A DNA stretch of 55,877 nucleotides from assembly GCA_021845665.1 (NCBI GenBank), contig JAJZVO010000026.1, positions 1-55,877 of the forward strand. The letters are read 5' to 3'. The notes below the pieces were generated by a model, which saw nothing but the letters and a program-made list of their open reading frames with translations, was not told the origin of the DNA and ran no database searches. This document shows, one piece after another, positions 44,141-52,233 of this stretch. A program made the translations under genes and the position numbers. The DNA is from Bacteroidota bacterium (GTDB lineage: Bacteria; Bacteroidota; Ignavibacteria; Kryptoniales; JAKASW01). Numbering within the stretch: position 1 is the first letter of the stretch; every line of letters starts with the position of its first letter.

Positions 44141-45847
44141 TCACTTCCTTATGGGCCTGGCGCTTTTTGAAGCCCAGTGCGTGACCAAATTACCAGACAT
44201 TACCATAAAGCCAGGTCTGGAAGGCACGGTAGAACGCCTCGCCTCTGAGAGATCATTGTCGATGAATTGCCGCCTGTCTTTGACATCCTTTAAGTAGAGG
44301 AACGTCCCTGTTCCCTTTGAAGCCCTGCAGTTCAGGATCGAAACATCCGTCCCGTGCTCTAAAACGACCGCCGGATCTGACTTCTTAGTTTGTGCCTGTC
44401 TGCCGTCAAAGCCGTCGATCCTGACATTTTTGAAATGCTCACAATAGATTCCATTTGAGAAATAACCTGGAAGCGAATCGGCCCACTCCAATTTGAAATC
44501 GTTGATACATAATCCGTCAACGTACTGGGAATATATCCCCGGGATGAAGTGTTTGAAAAGACTCAAAGCGGGATCGGCGCCCAATCCTCGCAGATCGAAA
44601 TTTCCGCCTACTGCATCAGCGTTGAGCCCGCCCTTAATTCTGATCCGGATGTGATCAAAAGAGATATTCTTTATTTCGTTCTGGCGGGTCCCGTAAATTA
44701 TCACACCATCTTCGGCATTGGCCGTAATGTTCGTGAAGCGAATATTCTTGATAAGTGTCCTCCCGTTGAAGGGCTGGTCGAGCCTGACGGCAATATAGAT
44801 CGGTTCCGCCTTTCCCCACCAGTCGCCGGTAAACTGATGCGTCTGCATTATGATATTCGAAAAGAGAACATAGCGGGCGGAATCATAGACGCCTATTCCA
44901 CGATTGGTATTCCGGAAGATCAGGTTATCGAAGGTGCAATATCTTCCGCCGTCAAATCTGATCGCGGAGGAACGCGAAGAGATGACACAATTCGTGACGG
45001 TAAGATTATCGCATTCGTTGGCTGCAATGCCGTCATCTGCAGTCCAGATATTGCAGTCCGAAATCCTGGCGTCCTTCGCCATGATGTTGATACCGTCATT
45101 GTTTGGAATCAACGGGCTGTTCAAAACATCTATTCCTCTTACATCAACATTACGGCAGTCTTCAATGTTTACGGTCCAGTTCGGCGAATCCTTGACGGTT
45201 ATGTCTTTGATCAAAACGTTTTCGCTTTGGGCAAGTATGATAAGCGCGCCAGGGCGGTCATCCCATGGCATCCATGGTTTTATCGGGCCGTCCGATTCAC
45301 CGAACTTCGGGCTGAGGAAATCCTGGCCCTGCCATGTCATACTCTTTACGAAGTCCCCGCCGTAATGCGGAGTCTCCGCGTCCATGAAGTGCATTCCGTT
45401 TCCTTGTATCGTCCCGTGCCCCACGATGGCAATGTTCTTCGCGTGATTCGCGACTATGATTCCGGCTCTGAGTCCTTCCCCGGATTGACCGCTCTGGTAA
45501 GCTCTCAATTTGTAATACGATTTGAGCTTGTACTGTGAAGTATCTCGGCTCCCTTCAAGCACAGAGCCGGCGCCGAGTCTCAGGGTGACATTACTCAAAA
45601 GCTCGAATGTGCCGGTCACGTACGTCCCGGCCGGGAAGAACACGGTACCTCCGCCGTTCTTAGATGCAGCTTCGATCGCCCTGGTAATCGCGGGTGTATC
45701 CAGGGTCTTTCCGTCGCCTACTGCACCGAAGTGTGTCACGTTATATACCCCCGTCTCCTCTTGCGCAGAACACTCCGAGACCGAAAGCGCAAGAAGCGAA
45801 AAGAGTAACACACACAACTTGAAAAACGATATTAATTTGGTATTCAT
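44141..45847 (-). CDS. Exported GH28 polygalacturonase-like enzyme
   Basis: The 568-residue product has a signal peptide ending ECSAQ and a right-handed parallel beta-helix of family GH28. It starts YNVTHFGAVGDGKTLDTPAI. Catalytic signatures visible are IPNNDGINI (Asp251), TADDGIA (Asp271, Asp272) and SSRSSAIRF in the place of the usual G-H-G-x-S segment. It would cleave alpha-1,4-linked galacturonan or a related acidic polysaccharide outside or in the periplasm. The ribosome-binding site AAGGAGGTCAA is the strongest in the window. It ends at a strong nested terminator, so it is monocistronic. Confidence 0.92.
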   Translation of the reverse strand: MNTKLISFFKLCVLLFSLLALSVSECSAQEETGVYNVTHFGAVGDGKTLDTPAITRAIEAASKNGGGTVFFPAGTYVTGTFELLSNVTLRLGAGSVLEGSRDTSQYKLKSYYKLRAYQSGQSGEGLRAGIIVANHAKNIAIVGHGTIQGNGMHFMDAETPHYGGDFVKSMTWQGQDFLSPKFGESDGPIKPWMPWDDRPGALIILAQSENVLIKDITVKDSPNWTVNIEDCRNVDVRGIDVLNSPLIPNNDGINIMAKDARISDCNIWTADDGIAANECDNLTVTNCVISSRSSAIRFDGGRYCTFDNLIFRNTNRGIGVYDSARYVLFSNIIMQTHQFTGDWWGKAEPIYIAVRLDQPFNGRTLIKNIRFTNITANAEDGVIIYGTRQNEIKNISFDHIRIRIKGGLNADAVGGNFDLRGLGADPALSLFKHFIPGIYSQYVDGLCINDFKLEWADSLPGYFSNGIYCEHFKNVRIDGFDGRQAQTKKSDPAVVLEHGTDVSILNCRASKGTGTFLYLKDVKDRRQFIDNDLSEARRSTVPSRPGFMVMSGNLVTHWASKSARPIRK

Positions 45848-45908
45848 TTGACCTCCTTAGAATCACATGATGCTTCGAAATGGTTTTGGTTTCGAGTCAA
45901 AGTTGCTT

Positions 45909-46580
45909 TCAGTGGTGAATCAAATTTGTAATGCCGCCGACGGCGATTTGTAAGCCCACGCAGAAGATCAGGAACGCCATCAGGCGATTGACTATTTTCT
46001 CGTTGTGCGAGCCCATGTATTTGATTAGCCGACCGGCATTCACAAAGAATATGAAGATCAGGACACAGATGGCAAGTATTGAAATCAGAAGAGCCGCGTT
46101 GTTCAGCATATATCCCGAGAATGTCGTTTCCTGGACATGGGCACTCAACGTGAACAGCACGGCGATGGTCCCGGCACCGGTTGTAATCGGGAAAGTGATA
46201 GGGTAGAAGAGCTTGCTCTGCAGCTCAGAGAACTCCCTATCGCCCGGACCCTGCGGCACCGGATCGGGCGAATCACCGGATTTGTCGGAGGTAAGGAACT
46301 CCCACCCGATTTTGCAGATCATGATTCCGCCCCCCAGCTGTATTATTGGTACGGATAAACCGAACAGCTCAAGTATCCAGTGACCGACAAAGAGCGTGAA
46401 GACACAGATACCCATTGCATAAATGGAGATTTTCCTTACCGCCTTTACCCTTTCGCTTCTCGACAGGCCCCTAAAATACTGGTCCACCATAAGAGCAGTT
46501 CCGATAGGGTTTACCACCGGGAACAGCGCGATAAAACCCAGGAAGACTATCTCAAGGAAGGATTGAATATGTGTAAACAT
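45909..46580 (-). CDS. MarC-family (UPF0056) membrane protein
   Basis: About 223 residues with six hydrophobic helices and the family signature FPVVNPIGTALMV in helix 1. Later features are IIQLGGGIMICKIGWEFL and FPITTGAGTIAVLFTLSAH. The first-helix and GAGTIA motifs are diagnostic. Members are inner-membrane proteins of uncertain transport function. ATG 46580 is preferred because the first helix begins there; an in-frame start at 46601 adds seven polar residues. Confidence 0.9.
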   Translation of the reverse strand: MFTHIQSFLEIVFLGFIALFPVVNPIGTALMVDQYFRGLSRSERVKAVRKISIYAMGICVFTLFVGHWILELFGLSVPIIQLGGGIMICKIGWEFLTSDKSGDSPDPVPQGPGDREFSELQSKLFYPITFPITTGAGTIAVLFTLSAHVQETTFSGYMLNNAALLISILAICVLIFIFFVNAGRLIKYMGSHNEKIVNRLMAFLIFCVGLQIAVGGITNLIHH

Positions 46581-46636
46581 GCAGTAGCCGCTTTTTCTCA
46601 AGTTAACGAGAAGTCGGCATAGTCTACAAGTTGTCC

Positions 46637-47662
46637 TTAAAATTCATATTCGATGCCAAAAACCGGGAGTATTCCCCACTGGTAGATTGTTTCCTGAACG
46701 TTTTTGACCTGGCTCCAAAAATACTGCGCCACATTCTTCCGGTTATACACGTTCCATACACTGAGGTAACACACTATGTCGCACCCGCTGAAGTTGAAAC
46801 GCTTGTCGAAGCGAACGTTCAGACAATGATAAGGTGGGCGCCTCTCGCCGTTGATCTTACTCGCGTCAAGGACTCCCCTCTCAAGCTTGAGCGTCTGGTA
46901 GTAAACACCCGGCGAGGCGGAGACAGACGATTTCTCATCGAGCTTGAGAGTCAGCGACGCCCGGGGCGACAGGTCAACATCTCGATCGTACGAAAAGTAA
47001 TCGGCCCGCAGGCCCACCGTCGACGAAAGAAACGGGGCCAGGTAGGATAAAAGGCTCACGAACAGACCTGCCGGCACGAATGACGGTGTTTATTGTCTAA
47101 CCGTCGACAGGATTGCCGAGTGCATCGGTGTAGCTGCCGTAGAAGACATTATAGTTTCCGACGATATCTTTCAGTTCTGCGCCGAACTTGGCCACGTTGG
47201 CGGTGTCCAGCCGAAGATGATTGATGTTTCTCAAGCCAAATATCTCTTCGAGGGAACGATTGTTCTCAAACAAAATGCCCGAACCAGTTTCAAAGGATTG
47301 TTCATTGAAACTCTCGGTGGACAGCGAGAAAGAAGTATTGGAATATCCTGCGCTCCCCCAGAGCACCCGCCAGTTGAGGCCGTTTGACTGGTCATTCACC
47401 TCTCCCACGCTCGGAAGGTTCATCATGATCCTGCTTACATCGCCGGCCGCCCCCCGGCGCCCGGCGAATCTCTTCATATGAGAACGTTAGCCGCTCCCGA
47501 CGAAGTGCCGAGTATGACGACATGAGCCCCGATGAGCGGCGACCTTGTATCGGCGTCAAAAACCCGGCCTTCTATCGAACCGCTTTTCGGCTGGGCGGAG
47601 CCCCAGGATGAAGCGGAAAAGAAAATCTGTATTGCGATACTCAATCTCAATAATATCTTCAT
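46637..47662 (-). pseudogene. TonB-dependent receptor remnant with missing middle parts
   Basis: Three frame-shifted pieces of one receptor follow one another. 47474-47662 encodes a signal peptide (KILLRLSIAIQIFFSASSWG) and the start of a carboxypeptidase-regulatory-like domain (GRVFDADTRSPLIGAHVVIL). 47097-47477 encodes a plug piece (GDVSRIMMNLPSVGEVNDQS) and a barrel piece (LDTANVAKFGAELKD). 46637-47077 encodes the barrel end, including VGLRADYFSYDRDVDLSPRA and VCYLSVWNVYNRKNVAQYFW, up to a final Phe. Together they make about 330 residues instead of about 800. Even within single frames segments are missing, for example between YYQTLKLERGVL and PYHCLNVRFDKRF. Both ends of the gene are kept. 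Confidence 0.75.
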
Positions 47663-48219
47663 TATACTGCCTTCATAATGTTTCCAAAACATTAAGTCAC
47701 AGCAGACAATTTGCGGTGAGATTGAAAGCATTCCGGCGAGCTGTGCGATGGTCAGTGACGCTTCGGTGAAGGATTTCTCCCTTTCCATGATATGGACAAG
47801 CTTCGAAGCGAAGGACTCCGATGTACCTTCATCAAGGCCGGATCTTTCGTACTTACGCGACGAAATGCCTTTACCGGAAGCGGACTCGATCATCTCGGCC
47901 ATGACGGACCTAACTGCGGGTGTCGAAAACACCTCCGACTTCAACAGGCCGTAGTAGCCGATCGAGTAAACATATATGCCTGCACAAATGGAAGTTATCA
48001 AGAAATTCGAGACGTTGATACCGGCCGACATCAGTGTGTTTTCGACAAGAAAGACGAGCAATTCCACGACAACTGCGGGTACGAAATGCAGCCGATCCCT
48101 CCCGGAGAATCCGCCCGAATCCGAGACGAGGTATCTTGTATACAGCAAATGTAACGGCGGCACGAGAAAAGGGACGATTGCGCCGATGCAAGAAGCAGCA
48201 CGACTGATTCGAGCGTCAT
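47663..48219 (-). pseudogene. Truncated 7TM AraC-type transcription regulator
   Basis: An ATG at 48219 opens MTLESVVLLLASAQSSLF, the usual first helix of membrane-bound AraC regulators of this phylum. Within about 20 codons the sense jumps to another frame and to a later part of the membrane domain, PPLHLLYTRYLVSDSGGFSG, followed by helices and the linker FASKLVHIMEREKSFTEASL. The first helix-turn-helix breaks off at AGMLSISPQIV. The DNA-recognition region is therefore lost, and the frame runs without a stop into the signal peptide of the TonB-receptor remnant. In relatives this regulator-receptor pair forms a nutrient-uptake unit; here both members are damaged. Confidence 0.65.
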
Positions 48220-48365
48220 AACAAAAGATAACGAAATTCACCTGTAACGCCGTGCATTCCCGAAAGCAGGTCCTTCGAGCCGCAAAATCCGGTCACCCCC
48301 CGCTGCCTTGCAAAAGTGGCCAGGACATTTCCGAGAGACTCTCGCAGGGTCTCCCACCCCGTCGT

Positions 48366-48731
48366 TTATGCCGGGTTGGCAGTCGCCAATTCGTTGTCGA
48401 TAATTTCCTTCAGCTGCTCTTTCGGCAGCGCGCCGACAGCCATCTTCGGAGTACCATCTTTTGGAATGAAAAGCAGCGACGGAATACTCTGTATTCCGAA
48501 CACCCCGGCCAGCTCCTGCTCCACGTCCGTGTTCACCTTGTAGAAATCGACTTTACCTTCGTATTCCTTCGAGAGTTCTTCGATGACCGGTCCTACTGCC
48601 CGGCAAGGGCCACACCACGGCGCCCAGAAATCCACAACGGCAGGTAATGTCCCGGCGAATTTCCAATCCTGGTTCTTCTCGTAATCGAAAATCTTCTCCA
48701 AAAATGTCTGTTTGGTCAATTGCTCCGGCAT
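48366..48731 (-). CDS. trxA: Thioredoxin
   Basis: A 121-residue cytoplasmic thiol-disulfide reductant. The active site is WAPWCGPCRA (Cys40, Cys43), with the cis-proline in IQSIPSLLF and the central VDFYKVNTDVEQELAGVFG. It has no signal peptide. It is complete, although it lies between damaged genes. AAGGG lies about nine bases before the ATG. Thioredoxin next to the hemerythrin/Crp module fits a redox-stress context, but no shared promoter is evident. Confidence 0.93.
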   Translation of the reverse strand: MPEQLTKQTFLEKIFDYEKNQDWKFAGTLPAVVDFWAPWCGPCRAVGPVIEELSKEYEGKVDFYKVNTDVEQELAGVFGIQSIPSLLFIPKDGTPKMAVGALPKEQLKEIIDNELATANPA

Positions 48732-49005
48732 TATGAAATTCCCTTATACATTGATAACTGTTTTGTCTTCGTTGAGATGACGAATCGGCTAGAACGATTC
48801 GCGTTTCGTTGGAAAAAACGGAACAAGCGAAAAGGACGGCAACATATTATGCCCAAGGGGACCCAGGCAGTCGTGCAAGTTCCCTTCAACTCTCAGTCAA
48901 TATCATTTCCCGTTTTTCTTTCAAGCGATATTTACCTGGGCCGGCTGGTAAGTCTGCCCGGAGATTCTGTCTTTATTAAATGCTATGCTTTCCTAATGTT
49001 ATGAA

Positions 49006-49122
49006 TCATCTATAGCCCAGTTCTTCTTTCGCATAGTCCGTCATCATAGCCGGCGTCCATTTCGGCTCCCAGACAAGTTCGAGATTCACATGCTTGGCGA
49101 TATCCAATGAGAATTTTTCCCA
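49006..49122 (-). pseudogene. C-terminal fragment of a DUF59 (SufT-like) iron-sulfur assembly protein
   Basis: In another frame behind the DUF1858 protein the minus strand reads WEKFSLDIAKHVNLELVW, then EPKWTPAMMTDYAKEELGYR and a TGA. This is the conserved tail of DUF59/MIP18-type iron-sulfur cluster assembly proteins (the VWEPxWTPxMM block). The N-terminal two thirds, including the active-site cysteine region, is missing. Confidence 0.65.
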
Positions 49123-49519
49123 ATTCAATATTTTTTGCCCTCCTCATTATCCTTGCTAAAGGATCGCGATTCGCCGCTATGTCTTCCCTGACATCCACCG
49201 TATCCTGCACGTCTGTCTCCGTACACTTAAAGTCGGCAGAATAGTCGACGGCAGCTTCATAGTCGGATCCCGGCGCCGAGAAGGAGCTTTCGTGAACCCC
49301 GCCGAAATGTATCCCTGCATTCAATGCCATAAGTAGTTGATCGAGGTCGACGCCGCCGACTTTAGCTGCATCAGAAACGCTGACTCTGCGGGCCATGGTC
49401 TTTCTGAGAAACGTGTTTTCCAGTTTCTCGAAATGCGGGGAAACGCTCACGAATGTCTTCAAAAGTTCCGGGTGCTCGTCGAAGAGCTTTGCAATGTTGG
49501 TATTGCCGTCTATTGTCAT
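49010..49519 (-). pseudogene. DUF1858-DUF2249 protein truncated by deletion
   Basis: The start ATG at 49519 has GGAGG five bases upstream. Residues 1-65 are a DUF1858 domain (IDGNTNIAKLFDEHPELLKT, then VGGVDLDQLLMALNAGIHFG). Residues 105-137 are the first third of a DUF2249 domain (VDVREDIAANRDPLARIM). At about position 49122 the sequence switches to the tail of a DUF59 gene read in the wrong frame (SRTCLGAEMDAGYDDGL), which is not a natural domain end. The deletion removed the rest of DUF2249 and the start of the next gene. In relatives DUF1858/DUF2249 genes accompany hemerythrin and nitrosative-stress functions. Confidence 0.7.
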
Positions 49520-49583
49520 GTCTGCCTCCGGCCTGATAATTGCGCCTCGACTTCGAGGTTAGTCGCAATTGGATCCAAAGTCG

Positions 49584-49826
49584 CTACTTTGTCTTCGTTA
49601 TCAGTACCTTCCATACTTCGGGCCCCTGCTCGAGGTACTCCCAGCTGAACTGTCCGGGCTTCTCGGCGCTGAACTCGTAGTAAAGAGGCTTGGGGTTATG
49701 ATCGTTGATCAGAGTCAGACTCTCGCCGGGATTTAGTTTGTCAAAAGTTGCATGAATCGTCGGATGCTTTTCACGGGGGACCAAGGTCCTGACATCCAAA
49801 TCTATCGTCTTATTACCATTAGTCAT
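49584..49826 (-). CDS. DUF2249 protein
   Basis: An 80-residue single-domain protein with the family pattern TIDLDVRTLVPREKHPTIHA, then LNPGESLTLINDHNPKPLYY and a final WKVLITKTK. The fold resembles TusA-type small proteins; function unproven, but the genes cluster with hemerythrins and Crp/Fnr regulators. The start at 49826 follows AGGAT by seven bases; the ATG-like start at 49850 lacks this. A Crp/Fnr-type box lies about 57 bases upstream of the start, at the position expected for activation. Confidence 0.83.
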   Translation of the reverse strand: MTNGNKTIDLDVRTLVPREKHPTIHATFDKLNPGESLTLINDHNPKPLYYEFSAEKPGQFSWEYLEQGPEVWKVLITKTK

Positions 49827-49846
49827 TTTAAATCCTGTCTTTTGAT

Positions 49847-49854
49847 ACAACTTA
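49847..49854 (-). promoter_or_regulatory. Putative -7 promoter element TAAGTTGT
   Basis: Resembles the Bacteroidota -7 consensus TAnnTTTG. A start point about seven bases downstream (near 49842) would place the Crp/Fnr box centre at -41.5, the classical activator position. Inferred from spacing. Confidence 0.4.
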
Positions 49855-49875
49855 GCTTCAGTCGATTCGCTTCAC

Positions 49876-49891
49876 CTTGACTTCAGTCAAG
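49876..49891. promoter_or_regulatory. Crp/Fnr-family operator CTTGACTTCAGTCAAG
   Basis: Six-base perfect half-sites CTTGAC and GTCAAG around a four-base centre, as in the TTGAC-N4-GTCAA boxes of the DNR/NnrR/HcpR branch. It lies upstream of the DUF2249 gene. A second copy differing by one centre base is at 52002-52017. A Crp/Fnr gene is 2.3 kb away and has the matching recognition helix. Confidence 0.75.
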
Positions 49892-49966
49892 AGAATCGGG
49901 ATTCCCGCTGGAAATTCTTTGTGGCTCTTGAGAATTATGGACTGTGTCGAAAGATTGCCGAGGTTG

Positions 49967-50468
49967 CTATTTCAGAAGCTTCCGCAACTCCCTTATCCTT
50001 ACGACAGCTTCGCCTCGAATCGGAAAATGCATGACATACACTTTAGGCGTGCCGATATTCGACTGCCAGCCGAAGTCGAAATCCTTCGTGCCGGCAAATC
50101 TTTCGTAAGTAACCTTCTCTATGAAGCAGATGATTCGCGGCTTATACCTTGCCGACTACTGATGCTATGCTTTTCCTTCCGGGCTCCTCTTCCCCCTTGG
50201 CAAGTTCCGTTACAACGCGCGTCGGCCTGTCGATGATGTTGATAAACCCATAATGATAAATCTGCGAGAACTTCCGGAGATAGATTTGCTTGAGCTTAAG
50301 GTCATCCCTCAGGTCCTCCTCTTGCTCTTTTATTGCGCCCGATCTGTTGGGAAGAAACCAGAACATCTTGTTATTGGAAAACGGGACGCCGCAGCGAAAG
50401 GAGCCGTAATGAGGGTTAATTCCGACGAAGAGGATTTTCATGTTATTGCGGAACTTGTAACGTATCAT
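49967..50468 (-). pseudogene. mug: Mismatch-specific uracil-DNA glycosylase (Mug/TDG) with one-base frameshift
   Basis: Removes uracil or thymine opposite guanine. The N-terminal frame has the family-2 motif ILFVGINPHYGS, then GVPFSNNKMFW and GFINIIDRPTR. It stops at VVGKV near 50145. One base out of phase the coding continues: YKPRIICFIEKVTYERFAG, DFGWQSNIGTPKVYVMHFP and VVRIRELRKLLK, with a stop at 49967. Removing one G in the run AAGGTATAAG restores a full protein of about 166 residues. The start at 50468 overlaps the HD gene stop by ATGA, with GAAGG upstream. All motifs survive apart from the shift, so this is either a recent mutation or a sequencing error. Confidence 0.8.
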
Positions 50469-50956
50469 CGAGCCTTCAAGTACATTCGATCGAGGATATT
50501 CTTCCCGATTGTGGTCGTAAAGTAGCTCACCTTGATCTCATCGATGTCAGGGTTTCTTAAGTTCCCCTCCGATAAATTGACGATGAAGTCCGACTCGACA
50601 ACTATCCGAAAATCGACATCGTCGATCTTGTGATAAGTATGGTGATTCCCCACGATGAAGCATACTCTATCTGACATCTCTTCGGACACGCCGCATCTGC
50701 GGAGAATCTCTCTTGCGATAGGCGGCCCCTCGATCTCCTGGAAGCGACCTTCCCGTGAATTGTGCTTTCTTTCGGCTTCTTCGATCCCGATATCGTGAAG
50801 AATGGCTGCAAGCTCGGTCGACATCCGCTTACCGGCCGGTACCTTTTCCAAACCGGCAATCATGCTCGCAAAACCATGCACCTTGAGTGCATGGTCTATC
50901 TGCTTTATGTCGTCCTTGAAGTATTCTATCATCTCTAATTTTATCTCTTCAACCAT
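50465..50956 (-). CDS. HD-domain phosphohydrolase
   Basis: A 163-residue protein with an HD metal site: the first His in DHALKVHGFASMIAG, the HD pair in AAILHDIGIEEAERKH, and further ligands in IVGNHHTYHKIDD and VVESDFIVNL. Such small HD proteins hydrolyse nucleotides or phosphomonoesters; the substrate is unknown. It may share a transcript with the double-hemerythrin gene 98 bases upstream and is coupled by ATGA to the glycosylase gene downstream, so the three could respond together to the Crp/Fnr box at 52002. Confidence 0.85.
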   Translation of the reverse strand: MVEEIKLEMIEYFKDDIKQIDHALKVHGFASMIAGLEKVPAGKRMSTELAAILHDIGIEEAERKHNSREGRFQEIEGPPIAREILRRCGVSEEMSDRVCFIVGNHHTYHKIDDVDFRIVVESDFIVNLSEGNLRNPDIDEIKVSYFTTTIGKNILDRMYLKAR

Positions 50957-51054
50957 CGGTTAACCCGCCCTTCTTCATCGATCTATATTGTCATGAACAT
51001 TAATAGATGCTGCTCACGTCAGCAGCCTCATGAACCTCCGGAAGTGGAGGTCGA

Positions 51055-51921
51055 TCAGACGGCCGCCATTCCCTCGAAACATTCCTTGAAGATTTTGACA
51101 CGATCGGGGGTTCGTAGAGCTCGGTTTATCATCGGGTAGAGAATAAGCTCTTCTTTCTTGTTATGCACCGCCAACCTGCCGATGAGCGCATCTATATTCT
51201 GACCGAGTGAATTCCCATCGACCGGGTTGCCTGCCGTCACAAGGATCGACGTTATTTCCCTGTGCTCCGCGATCATCACCTGAACGGGGCCTGTCTGTGC
51301 CGGTTCAGCGTGTTCGCTGAATGCCGGGAACAATACCGCCTCTTCGAGCTCGATATGCTTCAGAAGCTGTGCGCGGACTTTCGAATAAATACCATTCGCT
51401 GCTTCGGGACTTCCGGCGGACTTTCTCAACCTTGAAATATTGAAATCGATCCTCTTGTGGTCGTGCTCAAAGAGTGACCAGAGATCGCTTTTCTTTTTCT
51501 CAGCTTCTACCTGGTGCGCTTCCTGAACGAGTCCCTCCAATTCCTCCCGGGAAAGCTCCTTTGTCAACCCCGGCATGAGCGCATTCTCTTCTTCACCGAA
51601 ATGCTTGTCCAGCAACGTAATGAACTCCTCCGTTTCGGAAACAATGCCGGCAGAATTCCCTTTTCCGTAGGCACTTCCAATTGCCTCGAGAATATCTTTG
51701 ATTTCCCTGTGCTCGTGTATCATGCTTTCGACAAATGCTGCGTCAGTGCTGGCTTTGTAAAGGGTGACCTCTTCTGCTTCAGCATGTGAGATGAGATATT
51801 CGCTGCAAAATGTAATCAACAATGAAGCTTCGGCGTTATCGGACTTGGCCCGTTCGGCCAGGTCACGAATTGTACCGATTAGCTTCTCGTGATGTATGTG
51901 CAATTTCTCGGCGGGTGTCAT
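51055..51921 (-). CDS. Double hemerythrin-domain protein
   Basis: The 288-residue product has two HHE hemerythrin domains, each with the spaced His/Glu ligands of a di-iron site. The first shows HIHHEKLIGTIRDLAE and MIHEHREIKDIL, then KHFGEEENALMPGL. The second shows LFEHDHKRIDFNISRL, then KHIELEEAVLFPAF and MIAEHREITSIL. Such proteins bind oxygen or nitric oxide or serve iron-sulfur repair (RIC/ScdA-like). The start at 51921 has GGAGGG seven bases upstream. A Crp/Fnr box is centred about 88 bases upstream, followed by TAACTTG as a plausible -7 element, so it is probably induced by that regulator. Confidence 0.92.
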   Translation of the reverse strand: MTPAEKLHIHHEKLIGTIRDLAERAKSDNAEASLLITFCSEYLISHAEAEEVTLYKASTDAAFVESMIHEHREIKDILEAIGSAYGKGNSAGIVSETEEFITLLDKHFGEEENALMPGLTKELSREELEGLVQEAHQVEAEKKKSDLWSLFEHDHKRIDFNISRLRKSAGSPEAANGIYSKVRAQLLKHIELEEAVLFPAFSEHAEPAQTGPVQVMIAEHREITSILVTAGNPVDGNSLGQNIDALIGRLAVHNKKEELILYPMINRALRTPDRVKIFKECFEGMAAV

Positions 51922-51973
51922 AGCCACTCCCTCCTTTTCTTCGTTGTGCATTTTTCTTATGTGCTTTTTATTT

Positions 51974-51980
51974 CAAGTTA
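51974..51980 (-). promoter_or_regulatory. Putative -7 promoter element TAACTTG
   Basis: Resembles TAnnTTTG and the element TAAGTTG found at 49854. It is placed 30-36 bases from the centre of the Crp/Fnr box, the same spacing as in front of DUF2249. Inferred from spacing. Confidence 0.4.
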
Positions 51981-52001
51981 TCCCGCCCATCTATTTCCCG
52001 C

Positions 52002-52017
52002 CTTGACTTCGGTCAAG
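52002..52017. promoter_or_regulatory. Crp/Fnr-family operator CTTGACTTCGGTCAAG
   Basis: Perfect CTTGAC and GTCAAG half-sites around a four-base centre, in the promoter region of the hemerythrin gene. It differs from the box at 49876 in one base of the centre. The box centre is about 41.5 bases from the start point expected from the -7 element. Confidence 0.75.
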
Positions 52018-52233
52018 AGAAGCGGAGGCGCCAACCATTGTCCGACAAATGTCGGCAAACCATCGAGTCACCGGCCAGACATGAAGAATGCATTTTCTGG
52101 GAGGGAAGTCACGCTTCAGATGCAGAGGCCTCCCGGACGAACAGAGGATTGGTCGCGACAAACTGGAAGGGGAACCCGGCACTTAAAAGAATTTCAAGAA
52201 TGGCGAAATGAGGGCCTGCAATGTTGCGAACTG

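Noticed and set aside
44549-45538. 329-codon plus-strand frame
   Set aside because: Opposite the GH28 enzyme, whose catalytic residues and strong ribosome-binding site are on the minus strand.
48720-49004. 94-codon plus-strand frame between thioredoxin and the DUF1858 gene
   Set aside because: No family resemblance and no start signal; it is the spacer read in the wrong direction.
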